The notes: generated from the sequence alone by a model not told the origin. A stretch of 11,468 bases of DNA from Candidatus Methylomirabilota bacterium (GCA_003105305.1 PQAQ01000069.1:3797-15264), one strand, 5' to 3'; shown: positions 1-10,150, numbered from the stretch's first letter. Made by a program: numbers and translations.

Positions 1-3000
1 GCCTTCGTAATTCCCAGGAGAAGTGGCTTAGCGGTAGCCGGTGTTCCGTCCGCAGCCACGGTCCGCTGATTTTCTTCAAGAAAGACGCCCTTATCGACAT
101 GCTCGCCAACCAGAAAATTCGTATCACCGACCGTCTCGACTCGGACGCGCTTGAGCATCTGGCGCACAATAACTTCAATATGCTTATCGTTGATCTGAAC
201 ACCCTGGAGCCGGTAGACCTCCTGAATTTCGTTCACGAGATACTTCTGGAGCTCTTGTTCGCCCAGCACATCCAGGATGTCGTGGGGGTTGATGGGACCG
301 TCCATGAACGCTTCGCCAGCCTTGACTTCGTCCCCGTCCAGCACATTGACGTGCCGTCGTCTTGCAATGAGATATTCCCTGAGGTCGCCGTGTTCATCCC
401 GAACGGACAGCTTACGCATCCCCTTCACGATTCCGCCCAGTTCCACGCGACCGTCGATCTCGGAGATGACGGCTGCATCCTTGGGCCGGCGCGCCTCGAA
501 CAGTTCGGCCACTCGCGGGAGCCCACCCGTGATGTCTTTCGTTTTCATCGTCTCCCGCGGTATCTTCGAGATAACGTCGCCAGCCGACACCATCTGGCCC
601 TCGGTGACCATCAGGTGAGCACTGACAGGCAACAGGCATCGAAAGGCAGTGGCGCCCTCCTCATCCTTTATGGAAATTCTGGGCTGTAACTCCTCCCGCC
701 CATGCTCTACTACGACTCGCTGAGACAGACCGGTCACCTCGTCCACTTCCTCTCGGATGGTCACACCCTCCACGACATCGCGGAAATGAACTCGCCCGCC
801 ATGCTCAGCCAGAATCGCACTCGTAAAGGGATCCCACTCCATCAACACCTCTCCCGCCTTCACCGTCGCGCCGTCTTTTACCTTCAGGTGGGCGCCATAG
901 ACTGCGGGGTAGCTTTCTTTCTTCCGCCCCTTCTCGTCCATAAGGGTGATGACGCCATTGCGATTCATCACCACGTAATCATCCTTCGCAGTCTTCACGG
1001 TTCGCAGGTTTGCGAATCTCACGATTCCCGCCCCCTTGCATTCGAGCGTACTCTGCTCGACCGCGCGGCTCGCCGCACCGCCGATATGGAACGTCCGCAT
1101 CGTCAACTGGGTTCCGGGTTCGCCGATAGATTGCGCCGCCAAGACGCCGCACGCCTCTCCCAATTCCACCAGTCTGCCGGTAGCGAGATTTCGGCCGTAG
1201 CACTTGATGCAGATACCGCGCCGCGCCTCGCAGGTGAGAACCGAACGAATCTTCACCCGATCGATGCCGGCATTTTCAATCTTGCTGGCCAACACCTCCA
1301 CGATCTCCAGATTCGCCTCAACCAACACCTCTCCCGTGAACGGGTCAAGGACATCATCCAGGGCGACCCTGCCGAGGATTCGGTCACGCAGGGGCTGAAT
1401 AATCTCGCCCCCTTCAATGAGGGGCGTGACCCATATCCCATTGGGCGTACCGCAATCTACCTCAGTGACAATGACATCCTGCGCCACATCGACCAACCGA
1501 CGCGTCAGATAGCCGGAGTCGGCTGTCTTCAAGGCGGTGTCAGCCAATCCTTTTCTCGCCCCGTGAGTCGAGATGAAATACTGAAGAACGGTCAACCCCT
1601 CCCGGAAGTTCGCAGTGATGGGGGTCTCGATGATCTCGCCGGAGGGTTTAGCCATCAGGCCGCGCATACCCGCCAACTGTCTGATCTGCTGTCGACTGCC
1701 TCTTGCACCGGAGTCGGCCATCATAAACACGGGGTTAAATTCCCCCTTCTCCTCCGCCTCTATCTCACGGAACATCTCATCCGATACGCGTTCGGTGACG
1801 TGAGTCCAGATATCGATAATCTTGTTGTAGCGCTCGCCTTTAGTAATCAGACCATCCTGATATTCATGTTCGATCTTAACGATTTCTTTATTGGCCTCGT
1901 CGATCAGTTTGCTCTTCGTGGATGGAATGAGCATATCGTCGATCCCGATTGAGATGCCGGCGAGCGTCGCATACCTGAATCCAAGATCCTTCAGATTGTC
2001 AAGGAGTTTCACCGTTTCCGCATTTCCCAGCAGATAGTAGCACTGTGCAATCAGGCGGGTGAGCTCCCGCCTGTTCATCTCCTGGTTGATGAACCGGAGG
2101 GTGGAGGGCAGATGTTCATTGAAGATGCAGCGACCCGGGGTCGTCTCCATCAATTCGCCGTCGACGCGGACCTTGATGGATGCCATCAGAGTCACCTCGT
2201 CGGCATCATAGGCCGCCTTCACCTCATCCAGATCGGAGAATACTCGCCCCTCTCCTTGCTCGCCGGCCCTGCTCCTGGTCAGATAGTAACAACCCAGGAC
2301 GATATCCTGACTGGGGGACGCGATAGGTAACCCGTTTGCCGGCGACAGGATATTGTGGGGCGCCATCATCAGGACCGACGCCTCGATCTGGGCCTCAGGC
2401 GACAGGGGCACATGTACGGCCATCTGGTCGCCGTCGAAGTCCGCATTGAAAGCCGCGCAGACCAAGGGATGGATCTTAATCGCCTCCCCTTCCACCAGCA
2501 CCGGTTCAAACGCCTGCACGCCCAGCCGATGCAGTGTCGGAGCGCGGTTCAGGAGCACCGGATGCTCGCGGATGACCTCTTCCAGAGCATCCCACACCTC
2601 AGGCTTGCTCTTTTCTACCAATTTCTTGGCACTCTTGATCGTGGTCACAAGCCCGTCCTTCAGGAGCTTTCTGAAGATAAACGGCTTGAACAGCTCAAGC
2701 GCCATCTTTTTTGGCAACCCACACTGGTGTAGCTTCAATTCCGGCCCCACCACAATCACCGATCGCCCGGAGTAATCCACCCGTTTCCCGAGGAGGTTCT
2801 GGCGGAATCGTCCCTGCTTTCCCTTCAGCATCTCCGAAAGAGACTTGAGGGGACGGTTATTCTGCCCCTTCAGCGCGCGACCACGGCGGCCATTATCAAA
2901 CAACGCGTCCACCGCCTCTTGCAGCATTCGCTTCTCGTTTCGGATGATAATGTCAGGGGCCCGAAGCTCAATAAGACGTCTGAGTCTGTTATTACGATTG

Positions 3001-3821
3001 ATCACCCGTCGATAGAGATCGTTCAGGTCTGATGTGGCAAAACGGCCCCCATCAAGCGGGACGAGCGGCCGGAGTTCCGGAGGCAGGACTGGAATCGCAT
3101 CCAGGATCATCCATTCCGGCTTATTGCCGGAATCGATAAACGCCTCCACAATTCGCAACCGCTTTGTAATCTTCTTCCGATTCTGTTGGGAGGTCTCTTG
3201 AAGCATCTGCGCATGTAGACCGTCAGCTAATTCACGCAGGTTTAACCGCTTCAACAGATCTCGGATCGCCCCTGCGCCGATACCAGCTTTGAAGCCGTCC
3301 CCATGCTCTTCACTGGCCTGGCGATACTGCTCCTCAGTCAAGAGCTGTTTCACGGCAAAGGAGGTCTTGCCGGGATTGAGGACAATATAGGTTTCAAAAT
3401 AAAGAACCTTCTCAAGGTCGCGGAGCGTGATATCGAGGAGATAACCGATTCGACTGGGTACACCCTTGTAAAACCAGACATGGACGACCGGAGAGACCAA
3501 CTCGATGTGACCCAGCCGCTGTCTCCGCGCTTTACTTCGGATAACCTCAACGCCGCACTTATCGCAGACAACGCCCTTATGTTTGATCCCCTTATACTTG
3601 CCGCAGTTGCACTCCCAGTCCTTGGTCGGGCCAAAGATCTTGGAGCAGAACAGGCCGTCCCGCTCCGGCTTGAATGTCCGGTAGTTAATCGTCTCCGGCT
3701 TCTTCACCTCTCCAAAGGACCACGACCGGATCTTCTCCGGCGACGCGAGTCCGATCCGAATGGCCTTGAAGCTGGTGGGATCGACGGTCTTTTCGTCGTA
3801 GAATCCAAAAAACTTATCCAA
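1..3821 (-). CDS. rpoC: RNA polymerase beta' subunit (RpoC), 3' end cut by window edge
   Basis: Largest catalytic subunit of RNA polymerase; with beta it forms the active centre that polymerises RNA. The frame stays open from a TTG start at 3821 to the left edge, giving 1273 codons. The N-terminal zinc site has C71, C73, C86 and C89. The catalytic NADFDGD motif, whose aspartates bind Mg2+, is at residues 459-465. The second zinc site is C790, C864, C871 and C874. The trigger-loop region TMRTFHIGG is near 907-915 and is split from [17 protein letters not shown] (from 1098) by an insertion of about 180 residues matching the SI3 position. The visible part stops at LLLGITK, so about 90-110 C-terminal residues lie outside. 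TTG is the chosen start because an in-frame TAG lies two codons upstream, GGAGG sits 6 bases before it, and the protein then begins [12 protein letters not shown] as in the family. It follows rpoB by 63 bases, presumably in the same transcript. Confidence 0.98.
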   Translation of the reverse strand, partial: MDKFFGFYDEKTVDPTSFKAIRIGLASPEKIRSWSFGEVKKPETINYRTFKPERDGLFCSKIFGPTKDWECNCGKYKGIKHKGVVCDKCGVEVIRSKARRQRLGHIELVSPVVHVWFYKGVPSRIGYLLDITLRDLEKVLYFETYIVLNPGKTSFAVKQLLTEEQYRQASEEHGDGFKAGIGAGAIRDLLKRLNLRELADGLHAQMLQETSQQNRKKITKRLRIVEAFIDSGNKPEWMILDAIPVLPPELRPLVPLDGGRFATSDLNDLYRRVINRNNRLRRLIELRAPDIIIRNEKRMLQEAVDALFDNGRRGRALKGQNNRPLKSLSEMLKGKQGRFRQNLLGKRVDYSGRSVIVVGPELKLHQCGLPKKMALELFKPFIFRKLLKDGLVTTIKSAKKLVEKSKPEVWDALEEVIREHPVLLNRAPTLHRLGVQAFEPVLVEGEAIKIHPLVCAAFNADFDGDQMAVHVPLSPEAQIEASVLMMAPHNILSPANGLPIASPSQDIVLGCYYLTRSRAGEQGEGRVFSDLDEVKAAYDADEVTLMASIKVRVDGELMETTPGRCIFNEHLPSTLRFINQEMNRRELTRLIAQCYYLLGNAETVKLLDNLKDLGFRYATLAGISIGIDDMLIPSTKSKLIDEANKEIVKIEHEYQDGLITKGERYNKIIDIWTHVTERVSDEMFREIEAEEKGEFNPVFMMADSGARGSRQQIRQLAGMRGLMAKPSGEIIETPITANFREGLTVLQYFISTHGARKGLADTALKTADSGYLTRRLVDVAQDVIVTEVDCGTPNGIWVTPLIEGGEIIQPLRDRILGRVALDDVLDPFTGEVLVEANLEIVEVLASKIENAGIDRVKIRSVLTCEARRGICIKCYGRNLATGRLVELGEACGVLAAQSIGEPGTQLTMRTFHIGGAASRAVEQSTLECKGAGIVRFANLRTVKTAKDDYVVMNRNGVITLMDEKGRKKESYPAVYGAHLKVKDGATVKAGEVLMEWDPFTSAILAEHGGRVHFRDVVEGVTIREEVDEVTGLSQRVVVEHGREELQPRISIKDEEGATAFRCLLPVSAHLMVTEGQMVSAGDVISKIPRETMKTKDITGGLPRVAELFEARRPKDAAVISEIDGRVELGGIVKGMRKLSVRDEHGDLREYLIARRRHVNVLDGDEVKAGEAFMDGPINPHDILDVLGEQELQKYLVNEIQEVYRLQGVQINDKHIEVIVRQMLKRVRVETVGDTNFLVGEHVDKGVFLEENQRTVAADGTPATAKPLLLGITK

Positions 3822-3882
3822 CGACTACCTCCACATGAGGACAGCCATCCGCTACGAGCCCAAGCCGATCGCTGTCCTTCAC
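3814..3882 (-). CDS. Candidate 22-codon small ORF bridging rpoB and rpoC
   Basis: A possible small ORF not recognised as any known protein. It starts with GTG at 3882, two bases after the rpoB stop (TAG at 3885-3887). AAGGAG, made of the last rpoB codons, lies 5 bases before this GTG, an ideal spacing. It would encode [20 protein letters not shown] plus two further residues (V, G), and end with TAA at 3814-3816. Its last 8 bases overlap the start of rpoC, so it could pass ribosomes from rpoB to rpoC by translational coupling. It has no signal peptide or membrane segment. Against it: the length is within chance, GTG is a weaker start, and rpoC has its own good ribosome binding site. Conservation in relatives is unknown. 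The role is inference only. Confidence 0.3.
   Translation of the reverse strand: MKDSDRLGLVADGCPHVEVVVG
3827..3832 (-). promoter_or_regulatory. Ribosome binding site fixing the rpoC TTG start
   Basis: On the minus strand GGAGGT lies here, and its GGAGG core ends 6 bases before the TTG at 3821. An in-frame TAG at 3825-3827 overlaps its last base, so translation in the rpoC frame cannot begin further upstream. The two facts together support TTG as the true start. Confidence 0.75.
3838..3878 (-). other. Stem-loop in the rpoB-rpoC junction
   Basis: A perfect 8-base inverted repeat: AGGACAGC (minus strand, 3871-3878) pairs with GCTGTCCT (3838-3845) around a 25-base loop. It begins 16 bases after the last base of the rpoB coding codons' slippery AAAAAAG run minus the stop region (12 bases after the heptamer) and ends 5 bases before the GGAGG of rpoC. 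No T-run follows it, so it is not a rho-independent terminator. It could be an RNA processing site, a translational control element or chance. Confidence 0.45.
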
Positions 3883-3884
3883 GG

Positions 3885-6800
3885 CTACTCCTTTTTTAAC
3901 TCAACATCCAGCGCCAAGCTTTGTAGTTCCTTTACCAGGACATTGAACGATTCCGGCAGTCCCGGATCGAGCGTGCAGTCGCCTCTGACAATCGACTCGT
4001 ACATCTTGGTTCGCCCGACGACGTCATCCGACTTCACGGTCAGTATCTCTTGTAAGGTATGGGCGGCGCCGTACGCCTCCAGCGCCCACACCTCCATCTC
4101 GCCGAATCGCTGTCCGCCAAATTGAGCCTTGCCACCCAATGGCTGCTGGGTGATTAACGAGTAGGGCCCAATGGAGCGGGCGTGAATCTTGTCGTCGACA
4201 AGGTGAGCCAACTTCATAAGGTAGATATATCCGACCGTGACCTCCTGGTGGAATGGCTTTCCGGTTCGTCCATCGTAAAGCGCGGTCTTCCCTGAAACGG
4301 GAAGTCCGGCTCGCTTGAGCCAGATCTTAATCTCCGACTCCTTGGCCCCATCAAAGACTGGTGAAGCAACCCGCATCCCCATTGCCCCCGCCGCCCAGCC
4401 CAAGTGGGTCTCCAGGATCTGACCTACGTTCATTCGAGAAGGCACGCCCAGCGGATTCAGGACGACCTCAACAGGTGTGCCGTCGGGCAGATAAGGCATG
4501 TCCTCCTCCGGCAGGACCTTCGCGATAACCCCCTTATTCCCATGTCGACCGGCCATCTTATCGCCAACAGAGAGCTTTCGCTTCATGGCGACGTAGACCT
4601 TGACCATCTTGAACACCCCGGGGGCCAGTTCATCCCCTCTGGTCGCTCTGTTGATTCGCTCCTCCAACAGCGTCTGCAGCACGTGGACCTGGTTATCTGC
4701 CGCGTCACTGATTCGACTCGCCTTTCGACCCAGTTCGTCGTCTAGTCGTCCTGCGAGATCCACCAACTCCTCGTGGGAGAGCTTGTCCAGAGCATCGTCG
4801 GTCAATTTCTTGCCTTTTGGAACGATGACCTTCCGCGTAAGTCGGCTTCGGATCTCTTTGTTGACATTTCTCCCTGCCAGGAGGGAACGCAATTTCCGAT
4901 CCCGATCCGCAGCGATGATGCCGATCTCGTCCTCGAAGTCCTTGCGGAGTCGGCTGACCTCCTCATCCTCGATCGACTTCGCCCGCTCGTCTTTCTCAAC
5001 ACCCTTCCTTGAGAAAACCTTTACATCGACGACCGTACCGCAGATCCCTGGTGGAACATAGAGCGAGGCGTCCCGCACATCCTCGGCCTTCTCGCCAAAG
5101 ATGGCCCGCAACAGTCGCTCCTCTGGAGTGAGGACAGTTTCACCTTTTGGGGTCACTTTCCCCACCAGAATATCCCCGGGCTTCACCTCGGCGCCAATCC
5201 GAACAATTCCGCTTTCGTCGAGATCCTTCAGTGCATCCTCGCCCACATTTGGGGTATCGCGCGTAATCTCCTCCTTTCCCAGCTTGGTCTCACGCGCTTC
5301 GATCTCGAACTCCTCAATGTGAATCGAGGTATAGCGATCATCCTTCACCAGCCGCTCACTGATCAGGATGGCATCCTCAAAGTTGTAGCCGCCCCACGGC
5401 ATGAACGCCACCAACACATTCTGTCCAAGCGCCAGTTCACCGTTCTGGGTCGCCGGCCCGTCGGCAATTACCCGACCCTTGACGATCCGCTCCCCCTTGA
5501 CCACAATCGGTTTCTGTGTAAGACAGGTATTCTGGTTGCTGCGCCGAAACTTCACCAGGGTGTAAATGTCCACCCCCGTATCTTCTTCGCCGTCTTCACC
5601 TCTACCGTCCGAGGCGCGAACGATGATCCGATCGGCAGTCACCGATTCAACGATCCCTCCACGCCTGGCCGTCACCACCGTTCCCGAGTCTCTCGCCGCG
5701 GGATGTTCCATCCCGGTACCGACTATGGGCGCCTCCGGCCGAAGCAGAGGGACCGCCTGGCGCTGCATGTTGGCGCCCATGAGCGCACGATTTGCGTCAT
5801 CGTGCTCGAGGAACGGAACGAGCGACGTCGAGACCCCGACAAGTTGCTTCGGAGCGACGTCCATGTAGTCGACATTCGCCGGAGGCGTTGAAACAAAGTT
5901 GCCTTCCGTCCGCGCTGAGATCCGATCTGATATAAACCGGCCCCGTCCGTCGAGTTCGGCGTTGGCCTGCGCGATAGTGTGCTTCTCCTCTTCGTCAGCC
6001 GTCAGATACTCGATCTCGTCGGTAACGACCCCATCACGGACCTTGCGATATGGCGTCTCGATGAAGCCGAAATCGTTGACGCGGGCATACGTCGACAGAC
6101 TCGCGATAAGACCGACGTTCGGGCCTTCCGGCGTTTCGATTGGACACATCCGACCATAGTGTGTCGGATGAACGTCCCGAACCTCAAACCCGGCCCGCTC
6201 GCGAGACAGCCCTCCGGGACCCAAGGCCGACAGCCGCCGCTTATGGGTCAGTTCGGCCAACGGGTTGGTCTGGTCCATGAACTGAGAAAGCTGAGAACTG
6301 CCGAAAAACTCCTTCAGCGCCGCCGTGACCGGCTTGGCATTCACCAGGTCGTGCGGCATTAGAGTCTCTAGTTCCTGCGTACTCATTCGCTCCCGGACCG
6401 CTCGCTCCATACGGGCCAATCCGATCCGGAACTGTTCCTCCAGGAGTTCCCCGGCCGATCGAACTCGACGATTGCCCAGATGGTCGATGTCATCGACAGA
6501 GGTTCCGACCTCCCCATGCTTCAACCTGAGGAGATATCGGATCGTCTCCACGATATCATCGATCTGGCCTATTCGCTCCTCCATGTCCGATGGTCGATAT
6601 CGCCGGCACATCAGCGCATGAACCTCAAGCGGCACGTCAAGCCCAAGCTTGCGATTGATCTTCAGACGTCCCACCCTGGAAAGGTCATAGCGTTTTGGAC
6701 TAAAAAAGATGGACTCGAGAAACGCCTTGGTGGCCTCCTCGTTAGGCGGATCGCCCGGTCGCATTCTCCGATACATCTCAGTGAGCGCGTCCTTCTCAGA

Positions 6801-7901
6801 GCGGGTCGAGTCGCGAACAATGCTTTCCCGAATCTCAAACAGATCCCGGCCGTCTACGCTGGCCAGCGCAGCAAAGCTGGTCACGCCACAGTTGAGGATC
6901 TTGTCCAGCGCCTCTTCTGTAATCTCCTGGGCGCATTCAAGGATGACCTCGCCGCTCGCCGTGTCCACAATATCAGCAGCCGCGATCCTGCCGATGAGAT
7001 CCTCTCTATAAAGCGACACCTGCTCAATCTTCAGCGCGTGCAGTCGCTTCTGAGCGACCTTCGTAATTCGCTTCGTCGCCCCAAGAATCAGTTGCTTGGT
7101 GTGAGGATCGGGAATATCCCTGCTCACCCGGAAACTCGTGGCGCCGGGCGATCCCACCTGGAGCAGGATCTCCTTCCCTTTCTCCACACGAAACACATCC
7201 CGCTCGTAGAAAAGGTTCAGAATCTCCTCATTACTCCCGTAGCCGATTGCTCGCAGAAGGATCGACGCCAAAAACCGCCGTCTTCGGTCCACCCGAACAT
7301 GCAGAACGTCATTTCCATCGAACTCGAATTCCAACCAGGAGCCGCGGTACGGTATAAGACGAGCGAAATAGAGAATCTTACCGCTCGGGTGGGTCTTGCC
7401 GTTGTCATGATCAAAAAAGACCCCCGGAGAACGGTGCAGTTGACTGACCACCACCCGCTCCGTTCCATTAATAATGAAGGTACCTTGCGGCGTCATCAGG
7501 GGCATTTCGCCCAGATAAACCTCCTGCTCTTTAATATCCCTAATACTGCCCGCCTCGGAGCCGACGGACCTGTCCCACACCATCAGGCGGAGGGTGACCT
7601 TCAGTGGAACAGAGTAGGTCATCCCCTTTTCCAGCGACTCCTCGGCGCCGTACTTGGGTGCCCCAAATTCGTATTTCACAAAGTCCAACGACGCCGAATT
7701 ATCGTAATTGGAAATCGGGAAGATACCGGCGAAGGCCCCCTGAAGGCCGATCTCCTCGCGCGCGTGGGGCGGAACCTTCATTTGCAGGAATTGGTCGAAA
7801 GACCGTCGCTGGATCTCAATCAAATTCGGAATCGAGATCACCTCTTTGATCTTGCCGAAATTCCAGCGCTCAGCAACTACGTTCTTCTTCGCAAGGGCCA
7901 T
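3885..7901 (-). CDS. rpoB: RNA polymerase beta subunit (RpoB)
   Basis: Second catalytic subunit of RNA polymerase, 1338 residues, close to the 1342 of E. coli. It forms the pincer opposite beta' and holds the rifampicin pocket. The rifampicin region [20 protein letters not shown] is at residues 534-553, with D543, H553 and S558 (equivalent to E. coli D516, H526, S531) all in the sensitive state. The conserved [19 protein letters not shown] follows at about 577-595. [14 protein letters not shown], part of the active-centre surface shared with beta', is at 1111-1124. An acidic, charged stretch near 965-1065 matches the SI2 position of proteobacterial beta. The ATG start has AAGGAG 10 bases upstream, and the protein begins [18 protein letters not shown]. 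It lies 36 bases after rplL. Its last codons, TTA AAA AAG GAG TAG, contain a possible slippery heptamer and a ribosome binding site for a small ORF. Confidence 0.99.
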   Translation of the reverse strand: MALAKKNVVAERWNFGKIKEVISIPNLIEIQRRSFDQFLQMKVPPHAREEIGLQGAFAGIFPISNYDNSASLDFVKYEFGAPKYGAEESLEKGMTYSVPLKVTLRLMVWDRSVGSEAGSIRDIKEQEVYLGEMPLMTPQGTFIINGTERVVVSQLHRSPGVFFDHDNGKTHPSGKILYFARLIPYRGSWLEFEFDGNDVLHVRVDRRRRFLASILLRAIGYGSNEEILNLFYERDVFRVEKGKEILLQVGSPGATSFRVSRDIPDPHTKQLILGATKRITKVAQKRLHALKIEQVSLYREDLIGRIAAADIVDTASGEVILECAQEITEEALDKILNCGVTSFAALASVDGRDLFEIRESIVRDSTRSEKDALTEMYRRMRPGDPPNEEATKAFLESIFFSPKRYDLSRVGRLKINRKLGLDVPLEVHALMCRRYRPSDMEERIGQIDDIVETIRYLLRLKHGEVGTSVDDIDHLGNRRVRSAGELLEEQFRIGLARMERAVRERMSTQELETLMPHDLVNAKPVTAALKEFFGSSQLSQFMDQTNPLAELTHKRRLSALGPGGLSRERAGFEVRDVHPTHYGRMCPIETPEGPNVGLIASLSTYARVNDFGFIETPYRKVRDGVVTDEIEYLTADEEEKHTIAQANAELDGRGRFISDRISARTEGNFVSTPPANVDYMDVAPKQLVGVSTSLVPFLEHDDANRALMGANMQRQAVPLLRPEAPIVGTGMEHPAARDSGTVVTARRGGIVESVTADRIIVRASDGRGEDGEEDTGVDIYTLVKFRRSNQNTCLTQKPIVVKGERIVKGRVIADGPATQNGELALGQNVLVAFMPWGGYNFEDAILISERLVKDDRYTSIHIEEFEIEARETKLGKEEITRDTPNVGEDALKDLDESGIVRIGAEVKPGDILVGKVTPKGETVLTPEERLLRAIFGEKAEDVRDASLYVPPGICGTVVDVKVFSRKGVEKDERAKSIEDEEVSRLRKDFEDEIGIIAADRDRKLRSLLAGRNVNKEIRSRLTRKVIVPKGKKLTDDALDKLSHEELVDLAGRLDDELGRKASRISDAADNQVHVLQTLLEERINRATRGDELAPGVFKMVKVYVAMKRKLSVGDKMAGRHGNKGVIAKVLPEEDMPYLPDGTPVEVVLNPLGVPSRMNVGQILETHLGWAAGAMGMRVASPVFDGAKESEIKIWLKRAGLPVSGKTALYDGRTGKPFHQEVTVGYIYLMKLAHLVDDKIHARSIGPYSLITQQPLGGKAQFGGQRFGEMEVWALEAYGAAHTLQEILTVKSDDVVGRTKMYESIVRGDCTLDPGLPESFNVLVKELQSLALDVELKKE

Positions 7902-7937
7902 ACGTCCGTAACTCCTTCTCTTTCCGTATTACTTGTG

Positions 7938-8330
7938 CTACTTGACTTCTACGGTCGCGCCGGTCGCCTCGAGTTTCGCCTTCATCTCCTCCGCATCAGC
8001 TTTTGACAGGCCTTCCTTCACCGGCTTGGGCGCGCCTTCGACCAAGTCCTTCGCCTCTTTCAAGCCCAGCCCGGTGATAGCCCGTACCTCCTTGATCACC
8101 TGAATCTTCTTTTCCCCTGCGGAGGCAAGAATGACCGAGAATTCGGTCTTCTCTTCGGCTGCCGGCGCCGCAGCAGCCGAGGCTCCACCCGGGCCGGCTG
8201 CCGCCACGGGCATCATCGCCGTTGCAGAGACCCCGAACTTATCCTCAATCCCCTTGACCAATTTGTTGAGGTCCAACACCGTCCACGCCTCGATCGAATC
8301 CAACACATCATCAACTGTGACCTTTGCCAT
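7938..8330 (-). CDS. rplL: Ribosomal protein L7/L12 (bL12)
   Basis: Stalk protein of the large ribosomal subunit. Dimers bind the C-terminal helix of L10 and recruit the translation GTPases (EF-Tu, EF-G, IF2). The N-terminal dimerisation domain (about residues 1-35) is followed by a flexible Ala/Gly/Pro-rich hinge (about 43-60). The C-terminal domain begins [19 protein letters not shown] and contains [20 protein letters not shown], the factor-binding surface. The chosen ATG at 8330 gives [16 protein letters not shown] and 130 residues, with AGGAG 5 bases upstream. A GTG at 8336 in the same frame would add two residues and also has an AAGGAG nearby, but fits the family less well. It lies 76 bases after rplJ and 36 before rpoB, the usual order. 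Confidence 0.98.
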   Translation of the reverse strand: MAKVTVDDVLDSIEAWTVLDLNKLVKGIEDKFGVSATAMMPVAAAGPGGASAAAAPAAEEKTEFSVILASAGEKKIQVIKEVRAITGLGLKEAKDLVEGAPKPVKEGLSKADAEEMKAKLEATGATVEVK

Positions 8331-8389
8331 CGTCACTCCTCTCCTTGACTGCGTAGTAACCGATATACCGACGATACCCGGGCCGTTTC

Positions 8390-8406
8390 AGACCAAGGCT
8401 GGGTCT
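8390..8406 (-). other. Small inverted repeat directly after the rplJ stop
   Basis: On the minus strand AGACC (8402-8406) pairs with GGTCT (8390-8394) around a 7-base loop, beginning on the base after the rplJ TAG. There is no following T-run. It may shape the rplJ-rplL spacer, where L12 synthesis must exceed L10, but a 5-bp stem is easily chance. Confidence 0.25.
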
Positions 8407-8922
8407 CTACCCCTTCTGCTGCCTCACCGCCTCCAGGACCATCAGGAGGGAACGAAGGGGTCCATTCAACACTGTCACAAGGCCGCGCAACGGGGACTGC
8501 ATCAAGCCGGCCAGTTTGGCCGCAAGCACGTCACGCGAAGGGAGATCGGCGAGCGCCATCGCGTCTTGCCCGGCCAGCACCGTTCCCTCCGCAAAACCGG
8601 CTTTGATTCGGAAGGTCGGTTTCGTCTTCGTAAACGTGACGAGAAGCTTGGCCGGTACGGTGGGATCCTCGTTGCCGTGAATAATCGCAGTCGGACCGAC
8701 AAGATACGGCCTAAGATCCTGAAACTCCGTTCCCGCAGTGGCCAATCTCGCGAGCGTGTTCTTTACAACCTGAAGCGCCATGCCTTGCTGCCGAAGCGTC
8801 GTTCTCAGCTCGGTCAACTCGCTCATCGTGAGGCCTTGAGGATCGGCCAGCATCGCCACTGTCGCCCCCGCCAGCGCGGTCTTCAGTTCATCAACTACCG
8901 CTGCTTTTTCTGTTCGATTCAC
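8407..8922 (-). CDS. rplJ: Ribosomal protein L10 (uL10)
   Basis: Base of the ribosomal stalk: the N-terminal domain binds 23S rRNA with L11, and the C-terminal helix (here ending VLNGPLRSLLMVLEAVRQQKG) binds L7/L12 dimers. The N-terminal part NRTEKAAVVDELKTALAGA and the central VKNTLARLA are typical of the family. I choose the GTG at 8922, giving 171 residues starting MNRTEKAAVVDEL, because GGAGG lies 5 bases upstream and family members begin at this point. An ATG at 8934 in the same frame would add four residues, but only GC-rich sequence without a ribosome binding site precedes it. The gap to rplA is just 30 bases, too short for the long structured L10-binding leader that precedes rplJ in E. 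coli. Confidence 0.97.
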   Translation of the reverse strand: MNRTEKAAVVDELKTALAGATVAMLADPQGLTMSELTELRTTLRQQGMALQVVKNTLARLATAGTEFQDLRPYLVGPTAIIHGNEDPTVPAKLLVTFTKTKPTFRIKAGFAEGTVLAGQDAMALADLPSRDVLAAKLAGLMQSPLRGLVTVLNGPLRSLLMVLEAVRQQKG

Positions 8923-8925
8923 TGT

Positions 8926-8930
8926 CCCCT
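8926..8930 (-). promoter_or_regulatory. Ribosome binding site deciding the rplJ start
   Basis: The minus strand reads ATGGAGGGGACAGTGAAT across this point. The purine run GGAGGGG is placed to serve the GTG at 8922 and overlaps the alternative ATG at 8934, so it could not serve that ATG. This supports the shorter L10. Confidence 0.6.
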
Positions 8931-8952
8931 CCATGCACGGCGCGCCGGCGAC

Positions 8953-9660
8953 TCAGCTCTTTGCCAACCCCACCAGGGTGTCAAGATCTACCCGTACACC
9001 TGGCCCCATCGTCGACGATACCGCGACCCCATTGAGGTATCGACCCTTACTGGAAGCCGGCTTGGCCCGCACCAACGCATCGAGCAACGCCACCGCATTC
9101 TCATAGAGCTGGTTAGCTGTAAACGAGGCCTTGCCGAAAGGCGCATGCACAATCCCCGCCTTCTCCGTGCGATACTCAATCTTGCCACCCTTAAACTCTC
9201 TCACCGCTCTTCCGACATCAAAGGTAACGGTGCCGGTCTTGGGATTAGGCATCAATCCTCGAGGGCCGAGCACCTTTCCGAGACGCCCGACGAGGCCCAT
9301 GACGTTCGGGGTCGCGATCGCCCGATCAAATTCGAGCCACCCCTGCTGGATCTTCTCCACCAGATCTTCACAGCCTACATAATCGGCGCCGGCCTCTCGA
9401 GCCTCTTTTTCCTGTTCGCCCTTGACGAAGACCAGCACCCGAACACTCTTGCCTGTTCCGTGGGGCAATACGACCGTACCCCTGACCATCTGATCGGCGT
9501 GCTTCGGATCAACCCCCAGACGAACCGCCATTTCCATCGTCTCATCAAACTTCGCAACGGCATTCGACTTGACAACCTCTATGGCCTTTGCCAAGTTGCA
9601 TGCGCCCACTTGCTTCGCCGCCTCAGCAGCCTTGTCGTAACGTTTCCCGATTCTCGGCAT
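8953..9660 (-). CDS. rplA: Ribosomal protein L1 (uL1)
   Basis: L1 binds 23S rRNA at the mobile L1 stalk, which helps release deacylated tRNA from the E site; in many bacteria it also represses its own L11-L1 mRNA. The 235-residue product begins [15 protein letters not shown] and has the family signature from about residue 119 to 145, including [20 protein letters not shown]. The C-terminal part contains [10 protein letters not shown] and [20 protein letters not shown], as expected. Two ATG codons are adjacent (9663 and 9660). I prefer 9660 because it aligns with family starts and leaves a few bases after a weak GGGGTG; 9663 adds one methionine. The gene follows rplK by about 16-19 bases, so they are almost certainly cotranscribed. 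Confidence 0.98.
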   Translation of the reverse strand: MPRIGKRYDKAAEAAKQVGACNLAKAIEVVKSNAVAKFDETMEMAVRLGVDPKHADQMVRGTVVLPHGTGKSVRVLVFVKGEQEKEAREAGADYVGCEDLVEKIQQGWLEFDRAIATPNVMGLVGRLGKVLGPRGLMPNPKTGTVTFDVGRAVREFKGGKIEYRTEKAGIVHAPFGKASFTANQLYENAVALLDALVRAKPASSKGRYLNGVAVSSTMGPGVRVDLDTLVGLAKS

Positions 9661-9679
9661 CATTCACCCCACTACAGCT

Positions 9680-10102
9680 TCAGACCACCTCGATCCCCAT
9701 GGTCTTCGCCGTTCCCTCGATAATCCTGACAGCCGACTCCAGCGATATCGCGTTCAGGTCCGGCATCTTCGTTCGTGCGATCTCTTCCACCTGCTTCCTG
9801 GTCACCTTCCCAACCTTTGTGCGGTTCGGCTCTTTGGAGGCCTTCGCGATTCCTACCGCTTGCTTTAACAGGATCGATGCCGGCGGCGTCTTCGTGACAA
9901 ACGTAAAAGAGCGATCCGCATATATGGTGATGACAACAGGAATCACCAAGCCCTCTTCCGACGCTGTCTGCGCATTGAAGGCCTTACAGAACTCCATAAT
10001 GTTGACGCCGTGCTGTCCAAGCGCAGGACCGACCGGCGGCGCCGGATTGGCCTTACCGGCGGGGACTTGAAGTTTTACAATCGCAGCAACCTTTTTAGCC
10101 AT
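9680..10102 (-). CDS. rplK: Ribosomal protein L11 (uL11)
   Basis: Binds the GTPase-associated centre of 23S rRNA with L10 and is needed for RelA-dependent stringent signalling. It is full length at 140 residues. The N-terminal domain has the proline-rich [20 protein letters not shown] (about 14-33), including P22 and P26, the prolines whose alteration gives thiostrepton-class resistance elsewhere, so the wild-type state is expected. The C-terminal rRNA-binding domain contains [13 protein letters not shown] and [20 protein letters not shown]. The ATG has GAGG 5 bases upstream. It lies downstream of nusG by 48 bases, a gap where I see only a small GGCT-GAC-AGCC hairpin and no clear L1-binding mimic. 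Confidence 0.98.
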   Translation of the reverse strand: MAKKVAAIVKLQVPAGKANPAPPVGPALGQHGVNIMEFCKAFNAQTASEEGLVIPVVITIYADRSFTFVTKTPPASILLKQAVGIAKASKEPNRTKVGKVTRKQVEEIARTKMPDLNAISLESAVRIIEGTAKTMGIEVV

Positions 10103-10150
10103 GATGACCTCGAATGCAGCAACGTTAGCTATGGGCTGTCAGCCGTTTAC

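Noticed and set aside
99..689. Plus-strand open frame near the left edge
   Set aside because: Antisense to the rpoC C-terminal region, which is continuous and conserved to the edge.
702..1952. 416-codon plus-strand open frame
   Set aside because: Its codon triplets are the exact complement of rpoC codons; the minus-strand reading gives conserved beta' sequence.
6480..8006. 508-codon plus-strand open frame antisense to rpoB
   Set aside because: Entirely opposite conserved rpoB and the end of rplL; composition is that of a complementary-strand shadow.
8938..8947. 10-base palindrome CGGCGCGCCG between rplA and rplJ
   Set aside because: Short GC-only palindromes are common at this base composition and it is not positioned as a terminator or operator.
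8131..9723. 530-codon plus-strand open frame across rplL, rplJ and rplA
   Set aside because: It is antisense to three well-supported ribosomal genes, has an Arg/His/Leu-rich unstructured composition, no family resemblance, and is a product of strong codon bias on the other strand.
10103..10150. Possible L1-binding autoregulatory site before rplK
   Set aside because: Only a 4-bp hairpin is visible; I could not match the 23S-like L1 target motif by eye.
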